A DNA stretch of 64,000 nucleotides from JAGVSV01 sp040766135 (lineage in GTDB: Bacteria; Bacillota; Clostridia; Christensenellales; Aristaeellaceae): positions 124,001 through 188,000 of the forward strand of contig JAXGRA010000004.1 in the NCBI GenBank assembly GCA_040766135.1, in the 5' to 3' direction. The number at the start of each line of letters is the position of its first letter. Positions within the stretch are counted from its first letter, which is position 1. A model generated the notes under the pieces. It made no database searches. It was not told where the DNA came from and saw only the letters and a list, made by a program, of their open reading frames with translations. This document shows, in pieces, positions 34,805-42,982 of this stretch. Both the position numbers and the translations under genes were made by a program.

Positions 34805-36967
34805 TCAGTCGTTGGACCGTCCATCACGGCGCGGGGGACGTCTCCGGTCACCTGTTGTTGGGCGGTTGAAAGGCTTGCGCTCGTACACCATGTCGTTACG
34901 AATAAGATTGACGCGGCCCTGGGAGTCAATCTCAGACACCTTGACCTCTACCTCGTCGCCTACGTTGAGCACGTCCTCCACCTTCTCCACACGCTCGTTG
35001 GCGAGCTTGGAAATGTGCAACATGCCATCCTTGCCAGGCAGCAGCTCAATAAAGGCGCCCAGTGTGCTCATCACGCGCACCACTTTGCCATGGTACACTT
35101 CGCCCACTTCGACATCCTTGGCGATGCCCTCGATGATCTTGCGCGCCTTGCTGGCAGCAGCCTCATCGGGGGTGGCGATGGCCACACGTCCATCATCCTC
35201 AATGTCGATCTTCACGCCGGTTTCGGCGATGATTTTGTTAATCATCTTGCCGCCGGGCCCGATCACTTCACGGATCTTATCCGGGTTAATCATGAAGGTG
35301 ATGATCTTGGGCGCATACTGGCTCAGATTCTCACGGGGCTGTGCCAGCGTATCCAGCATGATTTTCAGGATATGCAGCCGTCCATCCAGCGCCTGGCGCA
35401 ATGCCTGCTGCAGGATGGGACGATCAATGCCTTTGATCTTGATATCCATCTGAATGGCGGTGATGCCGTTCATGGTGCCTGCGACCTTAAAGTCCATGTC
35501 GCCCAGGAAGTCTTCCAGCCCCAGGATGTCGGTAAGCACCGCTACCTTGTCGGACTGTTCATCCTTGATCAAGCCCATGGCCACGCCAGCCACCGGCGCC
35601 TTGATCTTCACGCCGGCATCCATCAGCGACAGCGTGCTGCCGCACACCGAAGCCATGGAGGACGAGCCGTTGCTGGACAGCACCTCGCTGACCAGACGCA
35701 GCGCATAGGGAAACTCCTCTTCGCTGGGGATAACAGGCTCCAACGCACGCTCAGCCAGCGCGCCGTGGCCGATTTCGCGGCGCCCAGGCGAACGCATGCG
35801 GCCAGCTTCGCCGGTGGCATAGGGCGGCATGTTGTAGTGGTGAATATAGCGTTTGGAATCCTCGTTTGACAATCCATCCAGCATCTGCACCTCACGCAAG
35901 GAGCCTAAGGTGGTAACCGTCAAGGCCTGCGTCTGCCCACGGGTAAATATCGCACTGCCGTGGGTGCGCGGCAAGATGCCAGTTTCGCACCAGATGGGGC
36001 GTACTTCCTGCGTGGAGCGGCCATCAGGACGGATGCCCTGATCCAAAATTTTGCGGCGCATGACTTCTTTGTTCAGGTTGTACAGGGCATCAGAAACCTC
36101 TCCCTCACGGCCTGCAAAAGTCTCGGCAAAATAAGCCTTCACTTCAGCCTTGACCTGCTCCTCGCGCTGCTGACGCTCGCTGCGATCGGTGGTGTCAAAA
36201 TTCCATACAACCTTGTCGTACGCGTACTCGCGCACAGCCTGAACCACATCCTCACCGGTAGTAACCAGCGGGAATTCTTTCTTGGGCTTGCCAATTTCAG
36301 CCACGATTTTTTCCTGGAAGGCCACTAGCTCCTTGATTGCCTCGTGGGCAAACAGGATGGCTTCCAGCATGGCTTCCTCGGACACCTCGTTGGCACCGGC
36401 CTCTACCATCATGATGGCATCCTTGGTACCAGACACGACCAGATGCATGTCGCTTACAGCGCGCTGGGCTTCATCAGGGTTGAGAATCAGCTGGCCATTT
36501 ACCTTGCCCACCAGCACCGACCCGGTGGGCCCTGCCCACGGGATCTCACTGATGCTCAGCGCAATGGAGGATCCGATCATCGAGGGGATGTCCGGCGGGT
36601 TGTTGGTATCCACCGACAGCACGGTGGCCACCACCTGCACATCATTGCGCATGCCCTTGTCAAACAACGGGCGCAGCGGGCGGTCAATCAGGCGGCAGGT
36701 CAACACGGCCTTCTCGGTCGGGCGGCCCTCACGCTTGATAAAGCCGCCGGGAATCTTGCCCACAGAATATAGTTTTTCTTCAAAGTCAACGCTCAGCGGG
36801 AAGAAATCCACGCCTTCGCGCACGGTATCAGATACAGTAGCATTGACAAGCACCACGGTATCACCGTAGCGTACCAGTGCTGATCCGGCTGATTGCTGAG
36901 CATATTTGCCAAACTCAACCGTCAGCGGCCGGCCGGCAAAGTCCATCGTGTAGGTTTTGTAATCCAT
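34805..36967 (-). CDS. pnp: Polyribonucleotide nucleotidyltransferase (PNPase)
   Basis: Phosphorolytic 3'-5' exoribonuclease. About 720 residues with two RNase PH domains: the second, catalytic one has 'YNMPPYATGEAGRMRSPGRR' and 'DILGLEDFLGDMDFKVAGT'. A KH domain follows ('INPDKIREVIGPGGKMINKII') and then an S1 domain ('GEVYHGKVVRVMSTLGAFIEL'), ending in an Arg/Pro-rich tail. The ATG at 36967 has an AAGGAGA site; the longer frame from 36988 adds seven residues. It follows rpsO with two hairpins between, the widespread rpsO-pnp arrangement, where mRNA structure often controls pnp. Confidence 0.98.
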   Translation of the reverse strand: MDYKTYTMDFAGRPLTVEFGKYAQQSAGSALVRYGDTVVLVNATVSDTVREGVDFFPLSVDFEEKLYSVGKIPGGFIKREGRPTEKAVLTCRLIDRPLRPLFDKGMRNDVQVVATVLSVDTNNPPDIPSMIGSSIALSISEIPWAGPTGSVLVGKVNGQLILNPDEAQRAVSDMHLVVSGTKDAIMMVEAGANEVSEEAMLEAILFAHEAIKELVAFQEKIVAEIGKPKKEFPLVTTGEDVVQAVREYAYDKVVWNFDTTDRSERQQREEQVKAEVKAYFAETFAGREGEVSDALYNLNKEVMRRKILDQGIRPDGRSTQEVRPIWCETGILPRTHGSAIFTRGQTQALTVTTLGSLREVQMLDGLSNEDSKRYIHHYNMPPYATGEAGRMRSPGRREIGHGALAERALEPVIPSEEEFPYALRLVSEVLSSNGSSSMASVCGSTLSLMDAGVKIKAPVAGVAMGLIKDEQSDKVAVLTDILGLEDFLGDMDFKVAGTMNGITAIQMDIKIKGIDRPILQQALRQALDGRLHILKIMLDTLAQPRENLSQYAPKIITFMINPDKIREVIGPGGKMINKIIAETGVKIDIEDDGRVAIATPDEAAASKARKIIEGIAKDVEVGEVYHGKVVRVMSTLGAFIELLPGKDGMLHISKLANERVEKVEDVLNVGDEVEVKVSEIDSQGRVNLIRNDMVYERKPFNRPTTGDRRRPPRRDGRSND

Positions 36968-36991
36968 CCTCTTCTCCTTAACAACCATAGT

Positions 36992-37005
36992 GCGCCCTTG
37001 GGCGC
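36992..37005 (-). other. Short hairpin in the pnp leader
   Basis: GCGCCC and GGGCGC pair with almost no loop about 25 bases before the pnp start. Together with the larger hairpin at 37019-37040 it could take part in pnp mRNA processing or autoregulation, as known for pnp in other bacteria. This is an inference from position. Confidence 0.35.
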
Positions 37006-37010
37006 TTGCA

Positions 37011-37040
37011 ATAAAAGAGCCGGAACACGGCAGTTCCGGC
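37011..37040 (-). terminator. Intrinsic terminator after rpsO
   Basis: On the minus strand GCCGGAAC, a six-base loop and GTTCCGGC (37040-37019) are followed by TCTTTTATT. It lies 12 bases after the rpsO stop and probably gives partial termination before pnp. Confidence 0.8.
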
Positions 37041-37052
37041 CCGTGAGATACA

Positions 37053-37316
37053 TTATCTGCGCAGATTCAACTCCGCAATCAGCGAGCGATACCGCTCAAT
37101 ATCGGTGCGGCTTAGATAGTCCAGCAGCCCGCGGCGGCGTCCAACCATCAGCAGCAAGCCGCGGCGGCTGTGATGATCCTTTTTGTTGAGCTTCAGGTGT
37201 TCGTTGAGATGGTTGATACGTGTGGTCAGCACGGCAATCTGAACCTCCGGCGAACCGGTGTCGCCCTCGTGACGGGCAAACTTCTCGATAATCTGGGTCT
37301 TGGTCTCCTTGTTCAT
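37053..37316 (-). CDS. rpsO: Ribosomal protein S15
   Basis: Small-subunit primary binding protein for the central domain of 16S rRNA. The 87-residue sequence is typical: 'HEGDTGSPEVQIAVLTTRIN' near residue 16, 'HKKDHHSRRGLL'-like block (here NKKDHHSRRGLLLMVGRRR) and the C-terminal 'LDYLSRTDIERYRSLI'. The ATG has an AAGGAGGAACC site. A roughly 95-base leader separates it from its promoter, and pnp follows. S15 commonly represses its own translation through the leader. Confidence 0.99.
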   Translation of the reverse strand: MNKETKTQIIEKFARHEGDTGSPEVQIAVLTTRINHLNEHLKLNKKDHHSRRGLLLMVGRRRGLLDYLSRTDIERYRSLIAELNLRR

Positions 37317-37413
37317 GGTTCCTCCTTATTGGGCTTTTCGCCCCTTCAATCGCCGCCGACACAGATGGCCCACGGAGAAGCGGTACCCCCGAGCCTGCGG
37401 TTTGTCCTCAGAC
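37317..37413 (-). other. rpsO leader, possible S15 autoregulatory RNA
   Basis: The untranslated leader contains a GGCTC...GGGCC pairing (about 37395 to 37370) and a small hairpin of the GGGC-GAAAA-GCCC type just before the ribosome site. S15 leaders bind their own protein in many bacteria, but no known S15 leader class is matched here with certainty. Confidence 0.35.
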
Positions 37414-37419
37414 CAAATA

Positions 37420-37448
37420 AGTATATCATGCAAGAACAAGCGTGTAAA
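37420..37448 (-). promoter_or_regulatory. Sigma-A-like promoter of rpsO
   Basis: TTTACA (37448-37443), 17 bases and TATACT (37425-37420) on the minus strand, divergent from the SRP RNA promoter 45 bases away. Confidence 0.8.
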
Positions 37449-37492
37449 CATATTTTTCAGCCCCATGTGAGGGGTTGGGGCAAATATGCAAG

Positions 37493-37521
37493 TTGCAAAG
37501 GTGCGGGAAGTACGGTATGAT
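37493..37521 (+). promoter_or_regulatory. Sigma-A-like promoter of the SRP RNA gene
   Basis: TTGCAA (37493-37498), 17 bases and TATGAT (37516-37521). The expected start, about 37528, coincides with the first base of the SRP RNA terminal helix. Confidence 0.8.
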
Positions 37522-37526
37522 GCTTC

Positions 37527-37647
37527 TGCCGCATGCGATGTCGGGTCCTGTGCGATCTCATGGTGTGAACCCTGTCAGGTCCGGAAGGAAGCAGCAGTAA
37601 GCGCAAGTTGGGATGTGCTGCAGGGGCGCCTGACAACGCATGTGGTA
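37527..37647 (+). ncRNA. ffs: Signal recognition particle RNA (small, 4.5S type)
   Basis: The domain IV core is unmistakable: CAGGTCCGGAAGGAAGCAG at 37575-37593, with the GGAA tetraloop and the asymmetric loop that binds Ffh. Outer helices pair GTCGGGTC... with ...GCGCCTGAC, and the ends TGCCGCATGCG (37527) and CGCATGTGGTA (to 37647) close the molecule. At about 120 bases it lacks the Alu domain of the Bacillus-type 6S-L-like SRP RNA. The ends are set by pairing and promoter position. glyA follows after 27 bases with no clear terminator. Confidence 0.92.
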
Positions 37648-37674
37648 TTTATGTGTAGTTAAGGAGAAGCAATT

Positions 37675-38913
37675 ATGTGGCAGGTTCCCGCTGTGCTTAA
37701 CGAGGATATCGAGGTTCGCCGTGCGATTGCAGATGAATGTATCCGCCAGGAGGAGCATATTGAACTCATCGCCAGCGAAAACTTTGTCAGCCCGGCCGTG
37801 ATGGCAGCCATGGGCAGCCCGCTGACCAACAAATATGCGGAGGGTTACCCGGGCAAGCGTTACTACGGCGGCTGCGAACATGTGGACACAGTGGAAAACC
37901 TGGCATGCGAGCGCGCACTATCCCTGTTTGGGGCCGAGCATGCCAACGTGCAGCCCCATTCCGGCGCACAGGCCAATGCCGCAGTGTATTTTGCATTGCT
38001 CAAACCCGGCGACAAGGTACTGGGCATGAGCCTGAACCACGGCGGCCATTTGACGCACGGCAGCCCGTTTAACCTGAGCGGCAGCTATTATCAGTTTGCT
38101 TCCTATGGCTTGCATCCGGACACGGAGACCATTGACTATGACGCGCTGCGCAAGATCGCGCAGGAGCATGGCCCGCGCATGATCGTTGCCGGTGCTTCCG
38201 CCTATCCACGCACCATCGACTTTAAAGCTTTCCGCGAGATTGCCGATGAAGTAGGGGCCTATCTAATGGTGGATATGGCGCACATTGCCGGTCTGGTAGC
38301 GGCAGGGCTGCATCCCTCCCCTGTGCCCTATGCCGATATTGTGACCACCACCACACACAAAACCCTGCGTGGCCCGCGCGGCGGCATGATCCTGTGCAAA
38401 GAGGAACATGCCAAGGCCATTGACAAGGCTGTATTCCCTGGGACGCAGGGCGGCCCGTTGATGCATGTTATCGCAGCCAAGGCCGTGTGCTTTGGCGAGG
38501 CGTTGCAGCCTACATTCCGCGAGTATCAGCAGCACATCCTTAATAACGCCAAGGCCCTGGAAAAACGCCTGCGCGAGCGCGGCGTGCGCATGGTGTCCGA
38601 CGGAACGGACAACCACCTGCTGCTGCTGGACTTTGCCGACCTGGAGATGACCGGCAAGGACATGGAAACGCTGCTGGGGCAGGCCAACATCACAGTCAAC
38701 AAAAACATGGTGCCGCGTGATCAGCGCAAGCCTGCCTTCACCAGCGGCATCCGCATCGGCACGCCGGCCGTTACCACCCGCGGCATGGATGAACAGGACA
38801 TGGCTATTATTGCCGATTGCATTGCCGACATCTTAGAACAGGGCGAAGCCGCCGTGGACAAGGTCAAAGCCACGGTATGCAAACTGACCAACGCACATCC
38901 GCTTTATACCTGA
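37675..38913 (+). CDS. glyA: Serine hydroxymethyltransferase
   Basis: PLP enzyme that moves a one-carbon unit from serine to tetrahydrofolate, giving glycine. The 412-residue protein shows 'LIASENFVSPAVMAAMGS' near residue 25, 'NKYAEGYPGKRYYGGCEHVD' near residue 51, the PLP lysine in 'VTTTTHKTLRGPRGG' near residue 226, and 'FTSGIRIGTPAVTTRG' near the end. The ATG has an AAGGAGAAG site. Only 27 bases separate it from the SRP RNA and no other promoter is visible, so the two may share a transcript. A terminator follows. Confidence 0.98.
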   Translation: MWQVPAVLNEDIEVRRAIADECIRQEEHIELIASENFVSPAVMAAMGSPLTNKYAEGYPGKRYYGGCEHVDTVENLACERALSLFGAEHANVQPHSGAQANAAVYFALLKPGDKVLGMSLNHGGHLTHGSPFNLSGSYYQFASYGLHPDTETIDYDALRKIAQEHGPRMIVAGASAYPRTIDFKAFREIADEVGAYLMVDMAHIAGLVAAGLHPSPVPYADIVTTTTHKTLRGPRGGMILCKEEHAKAIDKAVFPGTQGGPLMHVIAAKAVCFGEALQPTFREYQQHILNNAKALEKRLRERGVRMVSDGTDNHLLLLDFADLEMTGKDMETLLGQANITVNKNMVPRDQRKPAFTSGIRIGTPAVTTRGMDEQDMAIIADCIADILEQGEAAVDKVKATVCKLTNAHPLYT

Positions 38914-38928
38914 TTGATAGCACCAAGC

Positions 38929-38960
38929 GCCGCTATTCAATACTGGGTAGCGGCACTTTT
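38929..38960 (+). terminator. Intrinsic terminator after glyA
   Basis: GCCGCTA and TAGCGGC pair around a 12-base loop (38929-38954) and are followed by ACTTTT. It lies about 15 bases after the glyA stop. Confidence 0.7.
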
Positions 38961-39023
38961 CATGCGCTGATATAACTGTCGTGTTTGGTGTGTGTATGTT
39001 ACAATGCCTGTGAGGTGATTTTT

Positions 39024-41579
39024 TTGCGCGAAACTTGCCTGATTGTGGATGGTCACAGCCTGATGCACCGGGCGTACCATGCGCTGCCCCCCATGGACCA
39101 GGATGGCGTGCCTACCAATGCTGTGCACGGCTTTCTGGCCATGCTGCTCAAGGCATTCAATGATTATGAACCGCAGTATTGCGTGGTGGCCTTTGATGAA
39201 CATGGCCCCACCTTCCGGCACGAGCATTTCCCCGCTTATAAAGAGGGGCGGGCCCCCATGGCCGAGGACTTGCGCCCGCAGTTTGCGGTGCTCCAGGAAA
39301 TCCTATCGGCCATGGGCATTGGCGTGGTGTCCAAGCCCGGCTATGAGGCCGATGATCTGCTGGGCACCATTTCGCTGCGCGCACAAAAAGACGGCATAGA
39401 CAGCCTGCTGCTGACCGGCGACCGCGATGCGCTGCAGCTGGTGGGCGATGGCGTATCTTTGTTATTTACGCGCAGAGGTATTTCCGACATCGTGCATTTT
39501 GATCCCGAACAAGTGAAAGAAACCTATGGCGTTACACCGGAGCAAGTGCCCGACTGGAAAGGCCTGATGGGTGATGCCAGCGATAATATACCCGGCGTGC
39601 CCGGTGTGGGCGACAAGACGGCAGTGAAGCTATTGCAGGAATATGGCTCGGTGGACAATGTGCTGGCACACGCCGAGGATATCAAGGGTAAGTTGGGAGA
39701 GCGCCTGCGCGACAACCGCGAGCAGGCTCTTTCTTCCCGCATGTTAGCCACCATCGACCGCAACGTGCCCATCACCTATCAGTTATCGGACTGGCGCTTA
39801 ACGCGGCTGGATCAAGGGCTTCCAGTGCTGCAAAAATATGGCCTGAACACGGCCAGCGAGCGTGTGCGCCGTATCGCAGAACAGAATGCGCCGGACAATA
39901 ACCCCCCGCAGCCGGAACCCTCGCCCTGGCAAGCCTGGGAACAACCTCAAAGCGCTGCTGATGTGGCGGCCTTTAGTGAGAACGCTGATGAACTCAGCGT
40001 GCATATAACCGGCACAGAGCTAACGCTGGCACGCCCGGACAAACGCCGCCTTAAAATGGAAGCCGCGCCATATCAGCTGGATATGCTAAGCACCGCAGGG
40101 CCCTTGACAATGGAAGAAGCATTGTCCGCCCTAACGAAAACGCCTCACAGCATCGCTGCGCATGATGCCAAGACGCTGTTTCACCGCATGCGCAAGGCAG
40201 GCGCACAACAGCCTGCGTTGGCGTGGGACACCATGATTGCAGCCTATCTGCACAATCCGCAGGAAAAAAGCTTTGCGCTGGAGCAATTTGCTGCCCCCGA
40301 TGCCTCCGGCGTGCATGATTTGCGTGCACTGCAGGTACAGCAGCTGAAAGACGAAGGGATGACTGCGCTGTATCATGAGATAGAATTGCCGCTGGTACAG
40401 GTGTTGTATGACATGGAGGTTGTGGGCTTCCAGGTAGACACGCAAGTTTTAACCGAATTGGGACAGGTGTTTACCGAGCGCACTACGGCGCTGCAGGAGG
40501 ATATTTTCCGGCACAGCGGGGTCGCCCCGTTTAATGTCAACAGTCCACAGCAGCTGGGCAAAGTGCTGTTTGAGGACCTGGGCCTGCCCTTCCGGCGCAA
40601 GACCAAATCCGGCTACAGCACCGATGCCGACACGCTGGAATCCATCAGCGACCTGCACCCCATTGTGCCGCTGATTTTAGAATACCGGCAGTATGCAAAA
40701 TTAAACAGCACGTACATTGACCCCATGCTGCGCAAGGTGGAGGCCGATGGGCGTATACATACTACGTTTGACCAGACGGGCACGGCCACCGGGCGTATCT
40801 CTTCGGCCGAGCCGAATTTGCAAAACATCCCGGTGCGCACGCCATTGGGGCGGGACATCCGCCGCGCGTTTGTATCCGCACCGGGCTATGTGTTGGTGGA
40901 TGCGGACTATTCACAGATTGAGCTGCGCGTGCTGGCACACATGAGCCAGGACGAAGCCATGTGCGATGCCTTCAATCAGGGGCATGACATCCATACCCGC
41001 ACGGCAGCGGCCGTGGCAGGCATTGACATGGAGGAGGTTACACCGCAGATGCGCTCCGCCGCCAAGGCCGTCAACTTTGGCATTGTCTATGGCATCAGCG
41101 ACTTTGGCCTGGCGCGCAATATTGGCATCACGCGCGCCGAGGCGCGGGACTTTATAAACCGCTACTTTGAGCGCTATCCCGGCGTCAAGGCGTATATGGA
41201 CAAAGCGGTGCGCGATGGCTATGCCAACGAATATGCTCAAACCCTGTTTGGGCGCCGCCGGTACCTGACGGAGTTAACATCCCGCAACGCCACGTTGCGT
41301 AACTTTGGTGAGCGCGCTGCCATGAACACGCCCATCCAGGGCACCGCTGCCGATATCATCAAGGCGGCCATGGTGCGCGTGCACGCAGAGTTGGCCAAAG
41401 GCGACACCGGTGCACGGCTTATCCTGCAGGTGCATGACGAACTGCTGGTGGAAGCGCCTGAACAGCAAGCGGACAATGTAGCAAAGATACTGAAAAGCTG
41501 CATGGAGCAGGTAGTCTCCATGCGCGTGCCCTTAATTAGCGATGTGCGCATCGGACGGAGCTGGTATGAAACCAAGTAA
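39024..41579 (+). CDS. polA: DNA polymerase I
   Basis: Repair and Okazaki-fragment polymerase, about 851 residues. The 5'-3' exonuclease domain comes first ('LIVDGHSLMHRAYHALPP', 'KPGYEADDLLGT', 'LTGDRDALQLV', 'GVPGVGDKTAVKLL'). The central domain occupies the place of the 3'-5' exonuclease but lacks the DxE motif and other metal-binding acids, so proofreading is probably absent, as in Bacillus. The polymerase domain has 'DPMLRKVEADGRIHTTFDQT', motif A 'VDADYSQIELRVLAHMS', motif B 'RSAAKAVNFGIVYG' and motif C 'LQVHDELLVEAP'. The start is TTG at 39024, six bases after GAGGTGAT; the upstream ATG has no ribosome site. coaE overlaps its end. Confidence 0.97.
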   Translation: MRETCLIVDGHSLMHRAYHALPPMDQDGVPTNAVHGFLAMLLKAFNDYEPQYCVVAFDEHGPTFRHEHFPAYKEGRAPMAEDLRPQFAVLQEILSAMGIGVVSKPGYEADDLLGTISLRAQKDGIDSLLLTGDRDALQLVGDGVSLLFTRRGISDIVHFDPEQVKETYGVTPEQVPDWKGLMGDASDNIPGVPGVGDKTAVKLLQEYGSVDNVLAHAEDIKGKLGERLRDNREQALSSRMLATIDRNVPITYQLSDWRLTRLDQGLPVLQKYGLNTASERVRRIAEQNAPDNNPPQPEPSPWQAWEQPQSAADVAAFSENADELSVHITGTELTLARPDKRRLKMEAAPYQLDMLSTAGPLTMEEALSALTKTPHSIAAHDAKTLFHRMRKAGAQQPALAWDTMIAAYLHNPQEKSFALEQFAAPDASGVHDLRALQVQQLKDEGMTALYHEIELPLVQVLYDMEVVGFQVDTQVLTELGQVFTERTTALQEDIFRHSGVAPFNVNSPQQLGKVLFEDLGLPFRRKTKSGYSTDADTLESISDLHPIVPLILEYRQYAKLNSTYIDPMLRKVEADGRIHTTFDQTGTATGRISSAEPNLQNIPVRTPLGRDIRRAFVSAPGYVLVDADYSQIELRVLAHMSQDEAMCDAFNQGHDIHTRTAAAVAGIDMEEVTPQMRSAAKAVNFGIVYGISDFGLARNIGITRAEARDFINRYFERYPGVKAYMDKAVRDGYANEYAQTLFGRRRYLTELTSRNATLRNFGERAAMNTPIQGTAADIIKAAMVRVHAELAKGDTGARLILQVHDELLVEAPEQQADNVAKILKSCMEQVVSMRVPLISDVRIGRSWYETK

Positions 41580-42177
41580 ACCCTATGTGATTGGCCTGAC
41601 GGGCGGCATTGCCTCGGGCAAGTCTAACTTGGCCCGCGCCTTGCGTGAAGCAGGCGCTATCGTCATCGACGCCGATGCGCTTTCGCGTAAGCTGACCCAG
41701 CTGGGTGGCGCGGCGCTACCTGCCATCCGTCAGGCCTTTGGGGATGGCGTTTTTATGGGCGAACACCTTAACCGCAAAGCGCTGGCAGATCTTATCTTTT
41801 CCGATGAGGACAAGCGGCAGCAGTTGAACGGTATCATACACCCCCTGGTATATGCGGACATAGAGCAGCAGATTGCCCAGTGTGTAGCTGACATCGTGGT
41901 GCTGGAAATTCCGTTGCTGCACGAAACGGGCTATGACGCACACTGCGACGAGGTGTGGTGTGCCTATGTGCCGCAACGCATCCAGATGGAGCGCCTGCGC
42001 AGGCGCGATGGTCTGACCATCCGTGAGGCGCGCGCACGGCTTCAAAGCCAGCTTCCGGGCATCGAAAAGGCGCGGCGCTCCACCCATGTCATCCGCACGG
42101 ACGGCACGCTTGAGCACAGTGCGCAGAAGGTGCTGGCGCTGTGGGCTGATGTGCAGGAAAGAGTTCGTCATGACTGA
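41566..42177 (+). CDS. coaE: Dephospho-CoA kinase
   Basis: Last step of coenzyme A synthesis. The 203-residue P-loop kinase has Walker A 'GLTGGIASGKSNLARAL' near residue 10, 'VIDADALSRKL' near residue 35, the segment 'VLEIPLLHETGYDAHCDEVW', and the lid arginines in 'ERLRRRDGLTIREARARL'. The ATG at 41566 lies within the end of polA, with GGAG five bases before it, and the genes overlap by 14 bases. The polA-coaE pair is common in Firmicutes. It overlaps the next gene by eight bases. Confidence 0.96.
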   Translation: MKPSKPYVIGLTGGIASGKSNLARALREAGAIVIDADALSRKLTQLGGAALPAIRQAFGDGVFMGEHLNRKALADLIFSDEDKRQQLNGIIHPLVYADIEQQIAQCVADIVVLEIPLLHETGYDAHCDEVWCAYVPQRIQMERLRRRDGLTIREARARLQSQLPGIEKARRSTHVIRTDGTLEHSAQKVLALWADVQERVRHD

Positions 42178-42982
42178 GCCGCGCAAACCACAGGGCATGC
42201 CCTCTCAACCTCACAGCTCAATGCCGCCGCGTTCCATGCCTGCAGCGCAGCAGCCCAGTCCTCAGCGGGCGCCTATCCCCCAGCCTGCCCCGCGCACCAG
42301 CCGCAGCGACCGCCTGCATGCGCGCAAAAAAAAGAAAGCACCGCTCAAAGCGTTGCTCTGGCTGGCTGTGCCGTTGGCATTGCTGTTGGTGCTGATTTCC
42401 CTGAGAATTTCATCTGCCGGGACCCAGGCGCAGATCATTTCACTTCATGAGCAGCGCGCAGCGGCAGAAGCGGAACATCAGCGTCTGATCGGTTATTATG
42501 TCAGCATGCGACGCAACTCCGGCGTATATGACCTGATCAAGAAATATGCGGTCGAGTATCAGGTAGACCCTTCCTTTGTATCGGCCATTATCGCGCGGGA
42601 AAGCCATTACGAACCCTATGCAGAAAGCAAGGTTGGCGCGCGCGGGCTGATGCAAATCATGGAGGGCACCGGCACATGGATTGCGCAGCGCTTGGGCTTT
42701 AACGATTATCAATATGAGCACCTGTACGACCCGGACCTCAACATTCGCTTCGGCACCTGGTATCTGGCGCAATTGAGCAGCCAGTTTGCAGGCAACCCGG
42801 TGATGACGTCCGCCGCCTATCACGCCGGCGCTGACAATGTAAAGCTATGGGCCTTGCGCCTGGCGGAGGACAAAAAAACCATTTTACTGCCCCAGATCCC
42901 CATGCCCGATACCCTAAGTTATGTAACGAAAGTGATGGATGCGTATGCCTTGTACCACGAATATGATGTCTCGCGCAAATAG
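42170..42982 (+). CDS. Membrane-anchored lytic transglycosylase (SLT domain)
   Basis: Cleaves peptidoglycan glycan strands. The 270-residue product has a Pro/Gln/Ser-rich, basic cytoplasmic N-terminus (residues 1-60), one membrane helix ('LLWLAVPLALLLVLISL' near 65-85) and an external SLT/lysozyme-like domain. The catalytic glutamate is in 'SAIIARESHYEP', followed by 'KVGARGLMQIM' and 'SAAYHAGADNVKLW'. The start ATG overlaps the coaE stop as ATGA; earlier codons lie in coaE. The next gene starts inside its end. The coaE-slt order is seen in other Firmicutes. Confidence 0.92.
   Translation: MTEPRKPQGMPSQPHSSMPPRSMPAAQQPSPQRAPIPQPAPRTSRSDRLHARKKKKAPLKALLWLAVPLALLLVLISLRISSAGTQAQIISLHEQRAAAEAEHQRLIGYYVSMRRNSGVYDLIKKYAVEYQVDPSFVSAIIARESHYEPYAESKVGARGLMQIMEGTGTWIAQRLGFNDYQYEHLYDPDLNIRFGTWYLAQLSSQFAGNPVMTSAAYHAGADNVKLWALRLAEDKKTILLPQIPMPDTLSYVTKVMDAYALYHEYDVSRK

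Noticed and set aside
37317..37530. Additional small gene or tRNA in the rpsO-SRP RNA gap
   Set aside because: The gap is fully used by two divergent promoters and the rpsO leader; no tRNA-like fold or convincing frame.
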